Positions 24,401 to 39,400 are shown, counted from the stretch's first letter. The stretch is DNA of 64,000 bases from Antedon mediterranea (GCF_964355755.1 NC_092671.1:13808501-13872500); one strand, 5' to 3'. The notes: generated by a model from the sequence alone, not told the origin. Program-made: numbers and translations.

Positions 24401-27400
24401 AAGTTAACCATTTAAACATGCATTAAATAAGATAACATAATAATATTCTGTGTCTTAATGTAGTTGGATGTTGGATAACTTAAATCAAAGTACAGTAGTA
24501 AGTAATCAAATGCTGTAATTCATAATTGTATAAAGTATAGGTACTAAAATAAAGTAATTAGCTGATAATCAGGTTTATTTCAAGATTGGATATCGCAACT
24601 ACAAAAACGTCTAAAAAATGGATAAACATGCATATTGCCTTTTTCTTCTTTACAGTTTGTATTCAAATAATTGACAGGTTTTCATAATTTTGGTTAAAAT
24701 ATTATCACACAATACATTAAAGACATACATTCACATTCATACACAGACATTTTTTAATAGCTCATTAAGTACAAAAGATATACTGTAAACATTGCAATTA
24801 TTAACCAAAACTAAGCGTTATGCTTTTTATCACTTTATTAATGGGAACACCCAAGCAAAGTTATGGGTTTTTGGGGTTTTATACTGAAAATGTATTACTT
24901 ACTCAAAAGAATATTGGATAGCCTTATAGGGTTTATAAACTTACTGGTTTCACAGAATCTTCCAGTGTAGCATGACGGACATGTGCAGGTGAAAGTATGA
25001 CAAAAAGGTCCAGCAACATCGTTACAAACACCTCCATTCTGACAAAGGTCATCACTACAACTAATAATTACTGAAATATCAAATATTTGTAAACATTAGT
25101 AAAGTATTTTATAATATGATGTTACTGTTGTTTATTATTGCAAAAGAGTTATTTTATTATTAATTAGGCCAAATAAATAACAAGCAATGTTTCATCACCT
25201 ACGAGTGATGCTATCAGTATGCAGACATAGTTCTTAAAATACAATATTCTACATGTCATTTAAATAATACTAATAATATGTCCAGCTGAATGTTGTTCAG
25301 AATTTATTTATTTCATACATTAGCACTGTTTAATCATGGAGCTATAAATTCATGGCTTAACAGTTGCTGTTGCTGAGTGGGCAGGTCAAATGTGCATGCT
25401 ACAATCAGTGTGGCCATGAATTTGACATACCTTTTCATTAAGTAAAAAAGAAATTACAAAATACAAATATATTAATATAATAATTTTAATTAATTATGCT
25501 ATAAATGTTATATATTTTATTACAGTCAGTCAACTATCTGAGTTTCACATGTGGCGACTTAACACTGTGATCGTACTAATTTCAGGCAATCTGGGATTCG
25601 GCAAATCTTTTTAACTTACATGTTTGACAGAATATTTCAGTGTAACATCCGTAACAGGTACATGTGTAAGCAGTACAAGAACCAGCAACTGGGACACAAA
25701 CAGCTCCATTTTGACAAGCATGATTGTTACAAGCATTCACAGCTGTAATATTGAATAAGTATGGTCAAATTATTTATCAATAAAATAGTTTTTGTACACA
25801 CTGTTGAGCTAATAGTTTTGTATTGCAATGTATATATTTAGTTGTTTTTTTTGTTTCATTTTAAAATGATTAACTTATTTTTTGTGGGTAATTTAATATT
25901 TTTTAGATTAAATCTGATGACACATTAACCATTTAATAGTGCATATTTCTATAGTATTAAACTTAATAAGCTTGAAATAAAATAATGTTACAATACTTCA
26001 TTTAAAACTTACCGGTTTCACAGAATGTTCCAGAAAAACATGTTGGACATATACATATGTAAGCAGTACAGGAACCAGTAACAGGGTTACAAGCAGCTCC
26101 ATTCTGACAAAGGTTACCACTACAAGCATTCACAGCTGTAATATTGAATAAGTATGGTGAAATTATTTATCAATAAAATAGTTTTGTATACAATGTTGAG
26201 CAAATAGTTTTGTATTACAGTGTGTACATTTAGTTTTTTTTGTTTCAAAATGATTAAACTTATTTTTTTAGATTAAATCTGATAACGCATTAACCAATTA
26301 ACTAAATTTAATTGTTATTGAATTAAATTTTGCAAAGAAAAATTAGGATTTTGATGGCATCAATAAACATTGTAATACAAAAATAGCAAACAAACCTACT
26401 GTACAGGTACTAAGTACAGTATTATACAATATCATTCTCTTTTCCATATTTTAAACCTTTCAATAATGTGTTGTACACTTATGCAACTCATATAGGTATA
26501 GTAGCCTGCTCATGTTGGTTTTCTTAATAATATTAATTATTAATTATCATAGCAAACTTTCATTTGTTGATCTATTTTTCAAATGTATTTTTTTTTTTTG
26601 TAGATTGCAATATTTGCTTTAATTTAAAATGTTGTGACCAAATGTAGCTCATACAAAGTTAATGTTAACACTAACATTTAATAGCACACTTTTCTATAAT
26701 ATTAAACATAATAAGCTGGAAATAAAATAATGTTATAATTAGCTTCATTTAAAACTTACCTGTTTGACAGAATGATCCAGAAGCACATGATGGACATGTA
26801 CAAGTGTAAGCAGTACAGGAACCAGTAACAGGGTTACAAGCACCTCCATTCTGACACTGGTTATTATCACACGCATTTAATACTAAATTATAAATAAACA
26901 TTCTTTGAACTATTTAAACTGATTTGAAAGAATAAAATGCATTTTTTCGATCTAATTGAAGGTCACAAACTACATTTTATACAAAAATATATACTATGAT
27001 TTAATGATTTTGGGGAGAAAAGATAGAGGGCGGGAGATGAGCAGGCAAAGTTGGAAAGGAGGAGAAGCAGAGAACAGATGTGTAAATAAAAAGGAGAGAC
27101 ATTAGAGAGATAGGAAAACAAAGTGTTCAATAGAAAACTGGTTGAGATACAGTTTAGCCAGTGGTTACACCTACTGGTTGTGATACTGTTTAGCCAGTGG
27201 TTATCGCCTACGGTTTGAGATACAGTTTAGGCAATGGTTACGCCTACTGGTTGTGATACAGTTGTTGGTGGTTACGTTGTGGTGGCGGTTATGCAGTTAT
27301 TGGTGGATACGCCGTTGTTGGTGGTTACGTTGTTGGTGGTTACGCGGTTATTGGTGGTTACGCGGTTATTGGTGGTTACGCCGTTACTGGTGGTTACGCT

Positions 27401-30400
27401 GATATTGGTGGTTACGCTGCACGGCGTAAGATTAACACTAATCCTAATTCATAATTATCAGTTGTTACTTATAATTTGGAATCAAAGAAAGAATAAAGGA
27501 GGCCACTCCAAAAGTTGTAATTGTCATTGATTTATCTCTTTTGTTCGAGTGTATAACAGCAACCGCAGACTTCCCCGCAGGGGACGAAACCCATAGCTCA
27601 ATTTCGTTACATTGGTGGCAGCGGTGGGATTGGTCGTTTTGCGGAAGAAATCAGTCACACAATGGAACAATTGCAAGAGTCATTAGATGTCGTGAGGTGG
27701 TTTCCCGAATGATCGTAAAATCAAAACGGTACTGGGTATGACCAACTAGCGTTATTGTCACCGACTAGTCATCCATTCATAGAAGTACTGATGTAGTAGC
27801 CTACCTGTACGGTGACCATAGAATGTGACCCGAGGCATGACTAACTACGACTTTTAGTTGATAGAAGATTGAAAAACTGGTTAAGAAGAGTTGTACTGTA
27901 TGTGGATGTTTAATGAAATTATGTCAATAATGTTTACACACTAAGCATATAAATAGTAATGTTTGTTAGTAAAAATAATTTTGAGTTAATAAGAATAAGA
28001 TATAAGGAAGAAAAGCAAAGAGACTATGGAGCGGCTATTCCTGAATATACAATACTAAGTATCGTAGATTTAAATTATAAATTTTAGGCGATCTTGTCAA
28101 AGGTCAAGCGCCTATAGCCTGCCACGTTTCGATATTCAATATTGAATAATTAATTAAAAATTTACCTTAAAATGGTTTTGAACTGAACCGGTGGATGTCT
28201 TGTCGTTGTATGGTTTTAGTTTAAAATACTATATGTTCGATATTAGTGCGTGTGCGTAATAGAATGAAAGAGGGGGATAAACCGACTGGAGAACGAGGTA
28301 ACAAACATGGACTCGGCACAGCCGTTAAGTTCCGGTATTGGACATAGCTCCCGGCCACATGGAAGTATCGGACGTACGCCTTTAGAGAGAGATAGTTCGA
28401 AATAGAGGGCGGAGGAAATCGATAGTCTGGAGATATTAGGATCCCCTGTTGGACAGTTGACAGGAAAGAGAAGGTAGCGGCCAACCGAAGTGGACGCCTT
28501 TACTCCGCCCTGGATAATCGGAGCGGAAGCGATGCAGAAGAGGTTTGGAAAGAACCTCCGATGCCAGAAGCCAATCATACACCCCGACAGGTTTGAAGGA
28601 AAGGTGCCTTGGAGAGATTATCTTCAACATTTTCGGGCCTGCGTGGGGGCGAACGGATGGACGGAGGAACAAGTCGGGGCGTTCCTCAAAGTCAGCCTAA
28701 AATGAACAGCCTTGAAGGTACTGGCTGTGGCTCCATCCGAGAGTTATCCTACCTGGCATACCCGGAATTTCCTGAAGCAGGAGTAGAGCGGCTGGCAAAA
28801 GGACACTTTAGTGATGTCGTGAGGAGAGCGGAGATTAGAGAAGGAATTTTGAAAGTGGCTCTGACCACACTGGATGATGCCATCAGAGCAGCGCTATCCA
28901 CGGACAGTTTCCTCAAGCTTGAGGAGCAACGGAACCCATGAGCACCCCCGAAATACCTACGGCCGATCACAAACGAGCCTCGTCAAAGGCAGGACGATTT
29001 TGAAGAAAGAATGGAGAGATGGATAGCACGGGTAGAGGCACGCATGCTGCCCCACTCAACAGAACAGCAGACGACGAGGAGGCGGGATAAACAATGGGAA
29101 ACCAGAGAAGAAAGACAGGAGAGGGTGCGTAGGAGTGTCTGTTATAATTGCCAACAGAAGGGCCATCTCGCCAGACAGCTGTGCCGAAACTGAGCGACAG
29201 ACTGGGGAAAAGAGCAGCCGATTCAAGGGGTTGAGAGGAGGCTGGAAGAGATCGAAGGCCAAGTGAACCAAAGAGAAAGAGGAACTACTCCTCTACACAA
29301 ACAATAAACCACACCTTCATCCAGACAGTAAGCCAACGTGTAAAAACAGAATACTCCAAATACCACCCTAGCAAAGGTCTATACGTAGGATCAGCCACTG
29401 TTAACGGGACGAAAACAACACTATTGGTTGATACTGGAGCGTCAGATACAGTCCTGTCATCCCGATTGTACTACGAAATACCAACGGAACGCCGACCCAA
29501 GCTCAAACGGGATTCTCGAGAATGCCAACAAGCAGACGACAGTCGCTTAAACACTATAGGACGTACCTGGGTAGGGTTACAAGTTGGCCACACTTTTAGG
29601 GTGACGGAAGTAGGGTTTGCAGATTTAAAAATCTCGGGAGTACTTGGGAGGAATTATCTACTAGGCACAGGAGCGGCACTAGACCTTTGTAGGCTACAAA
29701 TGAAGGTGGATGGAGAGGTGATCGAACTGCTAGGATCTGATGAGACCTGGTATCTGCAGACCAGGTCGAAACTCATGCCCTTCATCCGGAGGATCCTGAG
29801 CCCAGACAGCGACCTTTCCCAGAACACCTGGTGGACCTTTTAAGCCGAAGCGTAACCGCTTTAGAGCCGCAATACCACAGGCAGGTGGCGTCTTTACTAG
29901 CTAGGTTCAAAGACGTCTTCTCGGAAGGAGATTTGGACCTGGGAAGGACGGATAAAGTAAAATACCACATTGACGTTGGAACTTCTCGGCCTGTCAAGGA
30001 ACAGCCAAGACACCAGGCGGCAGACGCCAGCAAGGAGATAGAACGTCAGGTCGGGGACTTATTAGAGAGAGGACTTATCGAACATTCCGACAGCCCGTGG
30101 GTGTCAAACGTCGTATTGGTCACTAAGAAAGACGGCACCAAGTGGTTCTGTGTGAACTACCAGCGGCTGAATTCAGTTACGATCAAAGACGCTTACCCAA
30201 TCCCTAGCATCAACGACTTCTTAGATGCGCTTTCGAACAGCCGGGTTAAAATTAAAGCCCAAGAAGTGCACCTTATTTAAATAGTAGGTCTCGTACCTTG
30301 GACACCGAGTCTCTCATGCCGGGGTGAAGATAGAGTCTGTAAAGGAATGGCCAACACAAAACATCGTCCGGGACGTTCGCAGCGTCTTAGGATTGTCGTC

Positions 30401-33400
30401 CTATTATCAGAGGTTCATAAATGGATTCGCGTCCATAGCTGCCCCACTGCACAAATTGACAGACGATTTTCCTAGGACCCGGAGTGTCAGCAGGCCTTTC
30501 AAGAACTAAAGGACCGATTAATACAGGCACCAATTCTCGCTTACCCTCGCCCCCGAGGGACGTTTCGTTCTCAACACCAACGCGAGTGACGTTGGCATCG
30601 GCGTTGTATTATCCCAGGAACAGGACGGAGAAGAACACGTAATACGCAAGTCGGACTCTAAATAAGACTGAGAGGAACTATTGCGCTACACGCCGAGAAT
30701 TGCTGGCCGTAGTGACTTACCTCAAACACATCCGACAGTACCTGTATGGACAATCAATCACAGTACGCACGGACCACGCCCCCTGCGTTGGTTATTGAGT
30801 TTCAAAGAACCCGATGGACAGCTTACCCGGTGGCTCAAAGTGTTAGGAGAACATAATTTTAAGATCGTCCACCGTCCCGGATTAAAACATGGCAATGCAG
30901 ATGGGCTGTCCAGAAAACCGTGTGTGCAGTGCGGAATTGACAAAACGATGGCGAGGAAGAAAGACCTGGCCTGGAAGGCAGTAGAAGTGGAGATGGAAGA
31001 AGCGAGAGGAAGTTCCTCATTACGGTTAGTCCAATTTCAGCTGACGTGGAAGAGCGCAGACATCCGACGGTCCCAGACGACAGATGATGCCATTCGATGG
31101 CATGAGATTCCTAGAGAGAGGAGAACCCTGACCAAAGTTCGAAGAGATCGCCGGGTTGCCAGCTGATTATACGAACAGCAGAACTGGAACATGTTGGAAG
31201 TAAGAGATGATGTGTTATATCGCAGGTGGAATCCGACGATGGTAAAGAAATAACCTGGCGACTGATGCTTCCTGAAGCAATGAGGTTTACGGTTCTCGAA
31301 GAGCTCCATGGAGGAAAGACTGATGGACACTTAGGAGTGGCTAAAACGACAGGAAAATTGGCCCAACATTATTTCTGGCCGAAAATGGGTGCATGGGTCC
31401 GGAGTTGGATACGTAAATGCAACGGTTGCGCTCAGCGGAAGACACAACCAAGAAAGAAGGCCCCCCTCCAATAAGAACCCGTAGGAAACCATACGGAAAG
31501 GGTTGCTATGGACATATAAGGCCCACTGCCTGAGAACAACAGAGGTAACAAATACATTTTAGTCAAAGACGATAACTTTTCTAAATGGATAGAAGCATAC
31601 CCTAATCCCAACGAGAGGGCGGAAACCGTTGCGAGGTGTTTCGTGGACAATTTTGTTTTGCGATTCGGAGTTTCTTGACAGCTCCACACCGATCAGGGGA
31701 GGAACTTTGAGTCTAACCTAATCAAGGAGTTGTGTGAGATATTGGGAATAGACAAGATTCGGACGACGCCACATAACCTCAAATCAGATGGGATGATCGA
31801 GAGGTTCAACCGCACTTTGTTCAACATGGTGGCGATAATGATAGAAGCCCACTGTAACCAGAAAGACTGGGATGTTCATGTGTCGTATCGATCCACTCCG
31901 CATTCCTCGACGGAAGAGACACCAAATATGAGAGGTTTCCGTTCCTGTTGATTTGACAATGCCAATAATGAAGACGGAAAACAGAGAAATGAAGACCGAC
32001 TACGCAGAGCAGATGAGGGCAAGACTACAGGCGAAGCCATATGAGGGTGAGGAGATCACCCCCCCCCCCCATGGGGCATGGTACGAACAATAAGCAGCTA
32101 GCTTCTCTTGCAGTTTATGTTTTACCTAATGTTGCACCGAAAGAGGGCCGCGACACCACCAAGCCGGACCGGCACGGAGACTCGGGTGGTAGTCGTCACC
32201 GAGTACCCAAGCCAGGGCGAGCGACGCGTTGCAGGTGTCGTCGGGATCGGTCTCCTTGTTAGTGCCAAATGTGGCGAGGGAGGAAACCGTCGTGACCAAG
32301 GAGCAGCGACCAACGGGAAAACCCTGGAACCTGTTACAGCTGCTTCGAGGAGGTAGAGACGATGACGGGGAAGGAGAAGAGGAACCACCCGAGATGGTCG
32401 ACCTGGAAAAGCTCTTAATGGGGAAGGTAAAGAAGGTCCGTGAGGAGGTGAAGGTGGTCGAGTATGGGAAAAGTGGAAGGCCGAAAAGGGAGAAGACCAC
32501 AACAAGAACATATGTGTTGAAGTTGGAACATTTTTTAAGTTTAAGACTTGAATTTTGTTTTGTTTTGTTTTTATTGTTGTTTGTTTTGGACTATTATCGG
32601 GGACCGATCATTTTAGGGAGGGAATGATGTAATGATTTTGGGGAGAAAAGATAGAGGGCGGGAGATGAACAGGCAGAGTTGGAAAAGAGGAGAAGCAGAG
32701 AAAAGACGTGTACTAAAAAGGAGAGACATTAGAGAGATAGGAAAACAAAGTGTTCAAGAGAAAACTAGACTTAAGTAATAAAAGAGAGAATTATAAAAAC
32801 AGTAAGTAGTAAGTGCCATTTATTTCGTTGTTTTTTGTTACACAAAAGAAGAAAATAAATACAGTTTAGCCAGTTAAGTGGTTACGCCTACTGGTTGTAA
32901 TACAGTTTAGCCAGGGGTTACGCCTACTGGTAGTGATACTTTTTAGCCATGGATTACGCCTACTGGTAGTGATACTTTTTAGCCAGAGGTTACGCATACT
33001 GGTAGTGATAATTTTTAGCCAGGGGTTACGCATACTGGTAGTGATACTTTTTAGCCAGAGGTTACGCATACTGGTAGTGATACTTTTTAGCCAGGGGTTA
33101 CGCATACTGGTAGTGATACTTTTTAGCCAGAGGTTACGCATACTGGTAGTGATACTTTTTAGCCAGAGGTTACGCATACTGGTAGTGATACTTTTTAGCG
33201 AGAGGTTACGCATACTATTTGAGATACAGTTTAGTCAGTGGTTACGCCTAATGGTTGTGATACTGTTTAGCCAGTGGTTACGCCTATACTGTTTGAGATA
33301 CAGTTTAGCCAGGGGTTACGCCTACTGGTTGTGATACTGTTTAGCCAATGGTTACGCCTACTGTTTGAGATACAGTTTGAGATACAGTTTAGCCAGTGGT

Positions 33401-36400
33401 TACACCTACTGGTTGTGATACTGTTTAGCCAGTGGTTACGCCTACTGTTTGAGATACAGTTTAGCCAGGGGTTACGCCTACTGGTTGTGATACTGTTTAG
33501 CCAGTGGTTACGCCTACTGTTTGAGATACAGTTTAGCCAGTGGTTACACCTACTGGTTGTGATACTGTTTAGCCAGTGGTTACGCCTACTGTTTGAGATA
33601 CAGTTTAGCCAGTGGTTACGCCTACTGGTTGTGATACCATACTATTGTGAGGGCGTGTGGCGCTGTGTGTTGGACGTTCGACTACTGATCGTTAGACCAA
33701 GGTTCGAATCCAACTCTCGCCGCATTGCTTGTATCATCCTTAGGCAAGATACTTTACTTACGTTTGCCTCTCTCCACCCAGGTGTATAATTGGGAACGAG
33801 TGTTGACAAAGTGCGAGGCAGCGAGGCACGCGAGGCATGTCAAATATTTGTGCGAGGCATCATTTTATCATTTCCAAAAGTGCGAGGCATGCGAGGCATA
33901 TAGTTTACAATTTCAAAAAGGTGCGAGGCATATCTTAACGTGCTATTATGCTATATTATAGGCCTAATAATCAATCGATACAAGCGTATCTAAATAGATT
34001 CGTGTATACACTCATCATGTTGTTTATTTTTATGTAACGATTGTTTTTTCATTCAAGTCATATCGTGTCAAATTTTACTTTTACAAAAGTGCCCAAACTA
34101 CGGTTCAAAAATCTGAACGACAGTCTTCAACTTTCGATAAACAATAATTGTTATAGCGACACACTCATCAAATGACTGCAATGTTTGTTGGCATTTCGAG
34201 CGTGTTCACTCACATGTCTCTCGAACATAGCAGAGTGAAAATAATATTTTGTCACACCCCTGCGCCTAGATCCAGTAGACCCGAGAGATGGAAAATCCCT
34301 CTTTACTATTTAGCAGGTAGCGGAATGATTCAGCCCTCAGCTCAGAGGATTGTGGTGCATTCCCCTCCTATAGCACGTGGTTTCAGCAGCAACGCACAGA
34401 CTTCTCTCTGAGCGGCGTGCCAAAGACATTTTTGACATTCCATTCTCTAGGAACAACACGTGTACCTCTCTCGCAAATAAGGTGAACAGCGATTGCCAGG
34501 ACAAGTTCAATAACTGGCGGTGAATAAAAGGTAACTGATATGCCGATCCAATAACATGCCGCAAAGAAAAAAATTGCGACAGAATTCTGGAGCGCGTGTG
34601 AAAAAAGACTTACGTCCGACAATTGTAATACTAGGCCTATTAAACTTTAGCTAATATGCTTAGCCCTAACCTAGATAAGAGGCCTATGTAGAAAATAATT
34701 TAATCAATTTTGATATCTATATATAAATTATGGTTAATTCTGACATAGGCGAGCACAATGCAAAAACTTCTCTACAAATCTCCGCCTTGGATACCTACCT
34801 TATCTATCCGAGATGTACCGCGAAACGTAGATTTGATAACATTAGTGTGCACGCCGACGCTATTGTTCCATATTTATATCTTAGGAAGATATTATAAAGA
34901 GTTTTTTAACAACATTTATGATTTCAACATTGGATTTTCCTCTCAATTTCAATTCTTCCCGGTCAAAGTAATTTCCGGGTTTAAGATAATTTCACCTTAG
35001 TTTCAAATATTTTCTCTCTTTTATACACAAGGGAGCAGTTAAAATAATAGATTTGACCCTAAAGGTGACTGGAAACAGGCACTTCGCATCAATCAATACA
35101 GTGTCCCTTTGGAAGACGAAAAAAAAATTGGCCATTAATCATAGCCATTTCAGTTTTTTGTTTATTTTAAAACATACCACACGTGTGTGAAGGTACAGTA
35201 GTTAAATAACAGGAATTATACTGCAAATTAATAAAGATCAAATTAAATATACGCCATAAAGAATCAGAATATATTGTGGGGAATAGTATTATAAAATTAC
35301 ATAGGGAGATTTGATAAGACATTTTTCGAGTGAAATCCCGATAGCTGAGTTTTATTGAGTAAGCTTGCAGGAATAACTGTAGGCTATCTTCCTGTGTCCC
35401 GTTAGGACCGAGATGTCTGCCCATGTTGCAAGCCGTAATGTCTTCTTTCTTGGGCCCACTCTGTCACGGCAGTTAGTTTCAAAAGATGATTAAATTAAAT
35501 AATGTATTAATAATTATTAGGATGGTATTCATTTGAATAAACGCCTCTCCAATAAAACATCACTTTGAATAATAACCCCCCCCCCCCCCCCCCACAACCC
35601 AACTATCTAATAAACGTCCATCCACATATTTATAATAACACAATTAAATACTATTTGTAGTAGAATTCACCGCACTGTTATCTGCAATTTACCAAGCATT
35701 TGTTATTCTTTTTTACCACTTTTCATATCTATGAGAGGATTTCATTTGATTATAAATGTTACCATATTATTAGAACTAAAAAATTTAACATATATCCCTA
35801 GAATAAGCACCTCCCTCAAATGACCTCCGCCTCCCCAAAGGGCCCTACCAAACAATAAAAACTATACTTTAAAATGTTATTAATCATCTAAAACACTGTG
35901 AAACAAAGTAGTTAAGTTTTACGAATGTCAAGCATTTTCAATAATGGTAACCGACAGAAAATGTGTATAAGGAGAACATTATCATTCCGAGAACCATCGT
36001 CTACACTTCCTAGAGGGGGAGCGAGCGAAGCGAGCTCACCCTCTAGTAATAATAATTGGTGTAATATTTAATAATGATACACTATTCCTGTTTTAGTAAG
36101 CTAGGTATATTACGAACGATTTTTATTTATTGTTGTCCATGTACGTACTAATAAACCTGGCGCTAGTTTCCTTCGCTTGTATTTTTACTCCAAATTTGAT
36201 AACTAACTTTATCGTGTGAATACCACACCTTAGAAGTATACCTCATGAGTACTTTAATGAAAGAATCACATAAAAAGTAACAAATAAATCCTTAAATTAA
36301 TGATTTTACAGGCGTGTTTCTCGCACACTGTTCGCGAATTTCACTTATTCAATGTTCAATATTTTTGTTTCTATGGAGCGCCAAAAGAGCAACGATAATA

Positions 36401-39400
36401 GAGGACTAAAACTCAGTGGAATGCGTCAATTTCTCATGCATTTATTGGTGAAAAACACGTTTTATTTCAATATATTTGTTGAATTTGTCAATAAAAATGC
36501 TGTAATATGTTACTGCTGATACTGTTCTGTTTTCAAAGAATAATAATCGATCCTAAATCAACATCACTACCTAGTCTAGACCTAGGACATCCTACTAAGG
36601 ATATTATGATGAATTTTTCTATTTTATTCTTTAAAAGGTTACCGAAACCGTGTACATTATCAACAGTACACCGGTGAACAGGGGTGTGTAGAAAGCGACG
36701 ACCTCGAATTGGACGACCCCAACGACCCGGGCGACCTCGAATTGAACGACCTCGAATTGAACGACCCATAACACGAAATCGACGACCCCTATAGCCTAGC
36801 CTAGCCTAGGCCTAAGTGTGGTATAACATCCCGAAGCCGAACATAGCCAAAGATCTTTAAACTATACCTGGATCAACTGCCGTTTTGGCTCCGGAGTTTT
36901 TTTTAGGGTTATTCCATTATTAAAGTGGGGTGTGTGGTTTTGAATATTGTGTGCAGGTACGTCAATAGAAATGACATTGAGACCCCTCTTCTGTCAGCAG
37001 TTGACTGGTTCCCGGTCTACCGCCTTGTAATTGACTTAATCATGATCGAATTCCAACAACTTAAGAATATACAAAATGTTTACATAATTATATAACAATG
37101 TAGATCTATCTAATAATGTTTTTATTTTTTCGCAGATAAAGGAGGATCATCAATAAAATAATTCCAGGCATTTAATATACGGTTTACTGATAAAATATAA
37201 TGTACCAATGAAATAAACCTGGTGTTCTGAAACATAACTTTTGCCGGCCTAGCGCCTTCGTGTATCTAAATCTATCTAAATAATTAAGTTAGTACAGTAT
37301 TAACAAATAAAGGGTTAGGGTTATGTATAATAAAATGATAGAAATGAGGTATTATCTAATAATGTTTTTATTGATTTTTTTTCCAGATTTTTATAGTTTT
37401 AAAATTCAAGTACCGTTTTTATAGCGTTATGTATCCTGTAAATGCTAACCTAAAAACGTTATCTGAATGTTTCTTTTTACGTTATAGAAATGTAATAAAA
37501 TAACGGTTATTAGTGAACCTAAACATTAACCAAACACTAACATTAGAAAACCACTATGTGTTTGCTGGACTGCCACAATGGAACAATAGACCTAGGTATG
37601 TTAAACAAAGAAATCACATCAAAGCAGGGTGGAGACGGAATTTTAAGACAAAGGCGTTCTATACAAATGCAAATCATTCATGTATACTTGTTACAAATTT
37701 TGTTTAGTTTCTTTATTAAAAGATTTTGATATGCTGTTATATATAAATATTCTAATACATAGAATAGCAAAATTATCATAATACATAGGATAGCAAAAAA
37801 TAAACCAAACATAACAACAACAAAATTAAATTGACAATGTATTTTTATTTAGAAATTCATTTCAATAATATAAATATTTTTTATTAAATTACATCATTAT
37901 TTACTTACAATTAATTAATTAATTAACTTACATTACAGTAACTGAATAAATGGTACATAAAATTACTAAATAATTGCACATAAAATGCAGGTTATAATAA
38001 AGACATAAGTATACATATAATGGTACAGGTTATAAATATTTAAATTACGCTTTTTAAATGTAATTATAATAATTAATGATGAGAACACTTACGGTTACGA
38101 GTAGACATGTACATTGGTACATTACAGTACGAGCAATCCTTGGCAGTTGGATAAAAACCCCTTCGTTGGAAAAAGTCCAGATAGTCATCAAATCCATTAA
38201 ACAAATGTGGTCCTATCTTCGGCAGCATGGTCCTTGGTTTAAATCGCAGTAAAATCAAATCGAGAACGCAGTAAAATATCGGAGTTGTATAATATAGTTG
38301 AACATTTTTCGAAAAATGAGTGATTTGAAGACAACTGATCTTGGTTTATATACATGTGCCATATTTTAGTTTGTATACATAGCTCCATGTCGGCATGAGT
38401 GATATTGTTATAATATGCTTTATTATGTAATATTGTAAGCTTCAATGAGACACCTTTGTGCAGCGATAAAAAAAAAGTAAAACTATGCTACAGCGGTTTT
38501 TGTTTCTTCACCTGATTACATATATTTTATTAATATTTATTCTTCCCAACCATTTTTTTTTAAACTCAAAATTTGAAACACTACCGTTTAGCTTTTTCAT
38601 TCAAATTGAAGATTGAATTTAATGAAATTTTATGTACTGTACTGTTTAACAAATCAACATAACGGTACAATAGGTTATGATTATTTCAAACCAAAATAGC
38701 TAGGTTTTTAAGGACTGATTTATCTTTAAAAAAACGCCTAGAAATAAAAGAGAGAGAGAGAATAGCAATTACGTGTTGGAATAATACAGTAGTAACGGTA
38801 CAATATATAATCATTTTGGTAAAGAAAATCGAATACTAGGTTTTTTAAGGTCTGATTAAACCCAAGTGTGACGTCGTCTGGAAGCAGGAATTTAATATTC
38901 ATAATTAGGTGATCATTTAGAATAAAAATGATCACCTATTGTTATTGTATCAAATCTTTATTGGTTATCCGCAACGAAGTTGCTGATAACCTCTTGTGAT
39001 TGTACGAAATCATCATCAACATCAACTTTTTATTTCTCTTCTTTCTTTCTGTATGATTTTTGTGCAACGCTTTTCTCTGAAACTTGCAAACATAACATTT
39101 TGTGAACTATGTTAACATTTTTACATTTATGTAACGTCGTCAAGCGAAGCTTATATTAATTCATATAAAAATTAAGCCTATCGGATGTTGTGACGTTACC
39201 GTATGGCCAGTTGAAGTTAAAAAGTATTTTTTTCATCGCTTTCGTAAAAGTTATACAATTTTTAAATAGCGCGCACCGCCCTTCTACGTGCCAAATTTTC
39301 TTCCAATTGTTATATTTTATTACTCAATTCATTATCTTTCGATATTGTTATCTTCAAGTTTATTTTGACAACGTCATCATACCAAAAAATTTGAACATGA

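Larger units (their letters stand above)
22920..26008. repeat. Segmental duplication block Q (partner 17033-20242)
   Basis: Matches block P across exons and introns. It lacks a stretch present at about 19535-19650 and has small indels, so it is the shorter copy. Confidence 0.9.

Noticed and set aside
28221-28970. Minus-strand frames opposite the gypsy gag region
   Set aside because: They are shadows of the higher-GC gag sequence, with no motif of their own.
32860-33637. CRISPR-like array of regular repeats
   Set aside because: Units are contiguous without unique spacers and lie in a retrotransposon LTR of a eukaryote.
33640-33720. tRNA gene candidate with a perfect box B
   Set aside because: It lacks a proper acceptor stem and anticodon arm and continues into a SINE body with an ATT-repeat tail. 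It is a SINE head.
32866-33789. Long open frames of repeated LWLKSITTSMRN or QRLRILVVILFS units on both strands
   Set aside because: They are translations of the LTR minisatellite, whose unit length often preserves a frame. No gene signals.
37513-37707. Frame containing RYVKQRNHIKAGWRRNFKTK as a second Merlin transposase exon
   Set aside because: It lies in the inverted arm and appears in both arms. No catalytic acidic residues or splice continuity with the CxxC exon.
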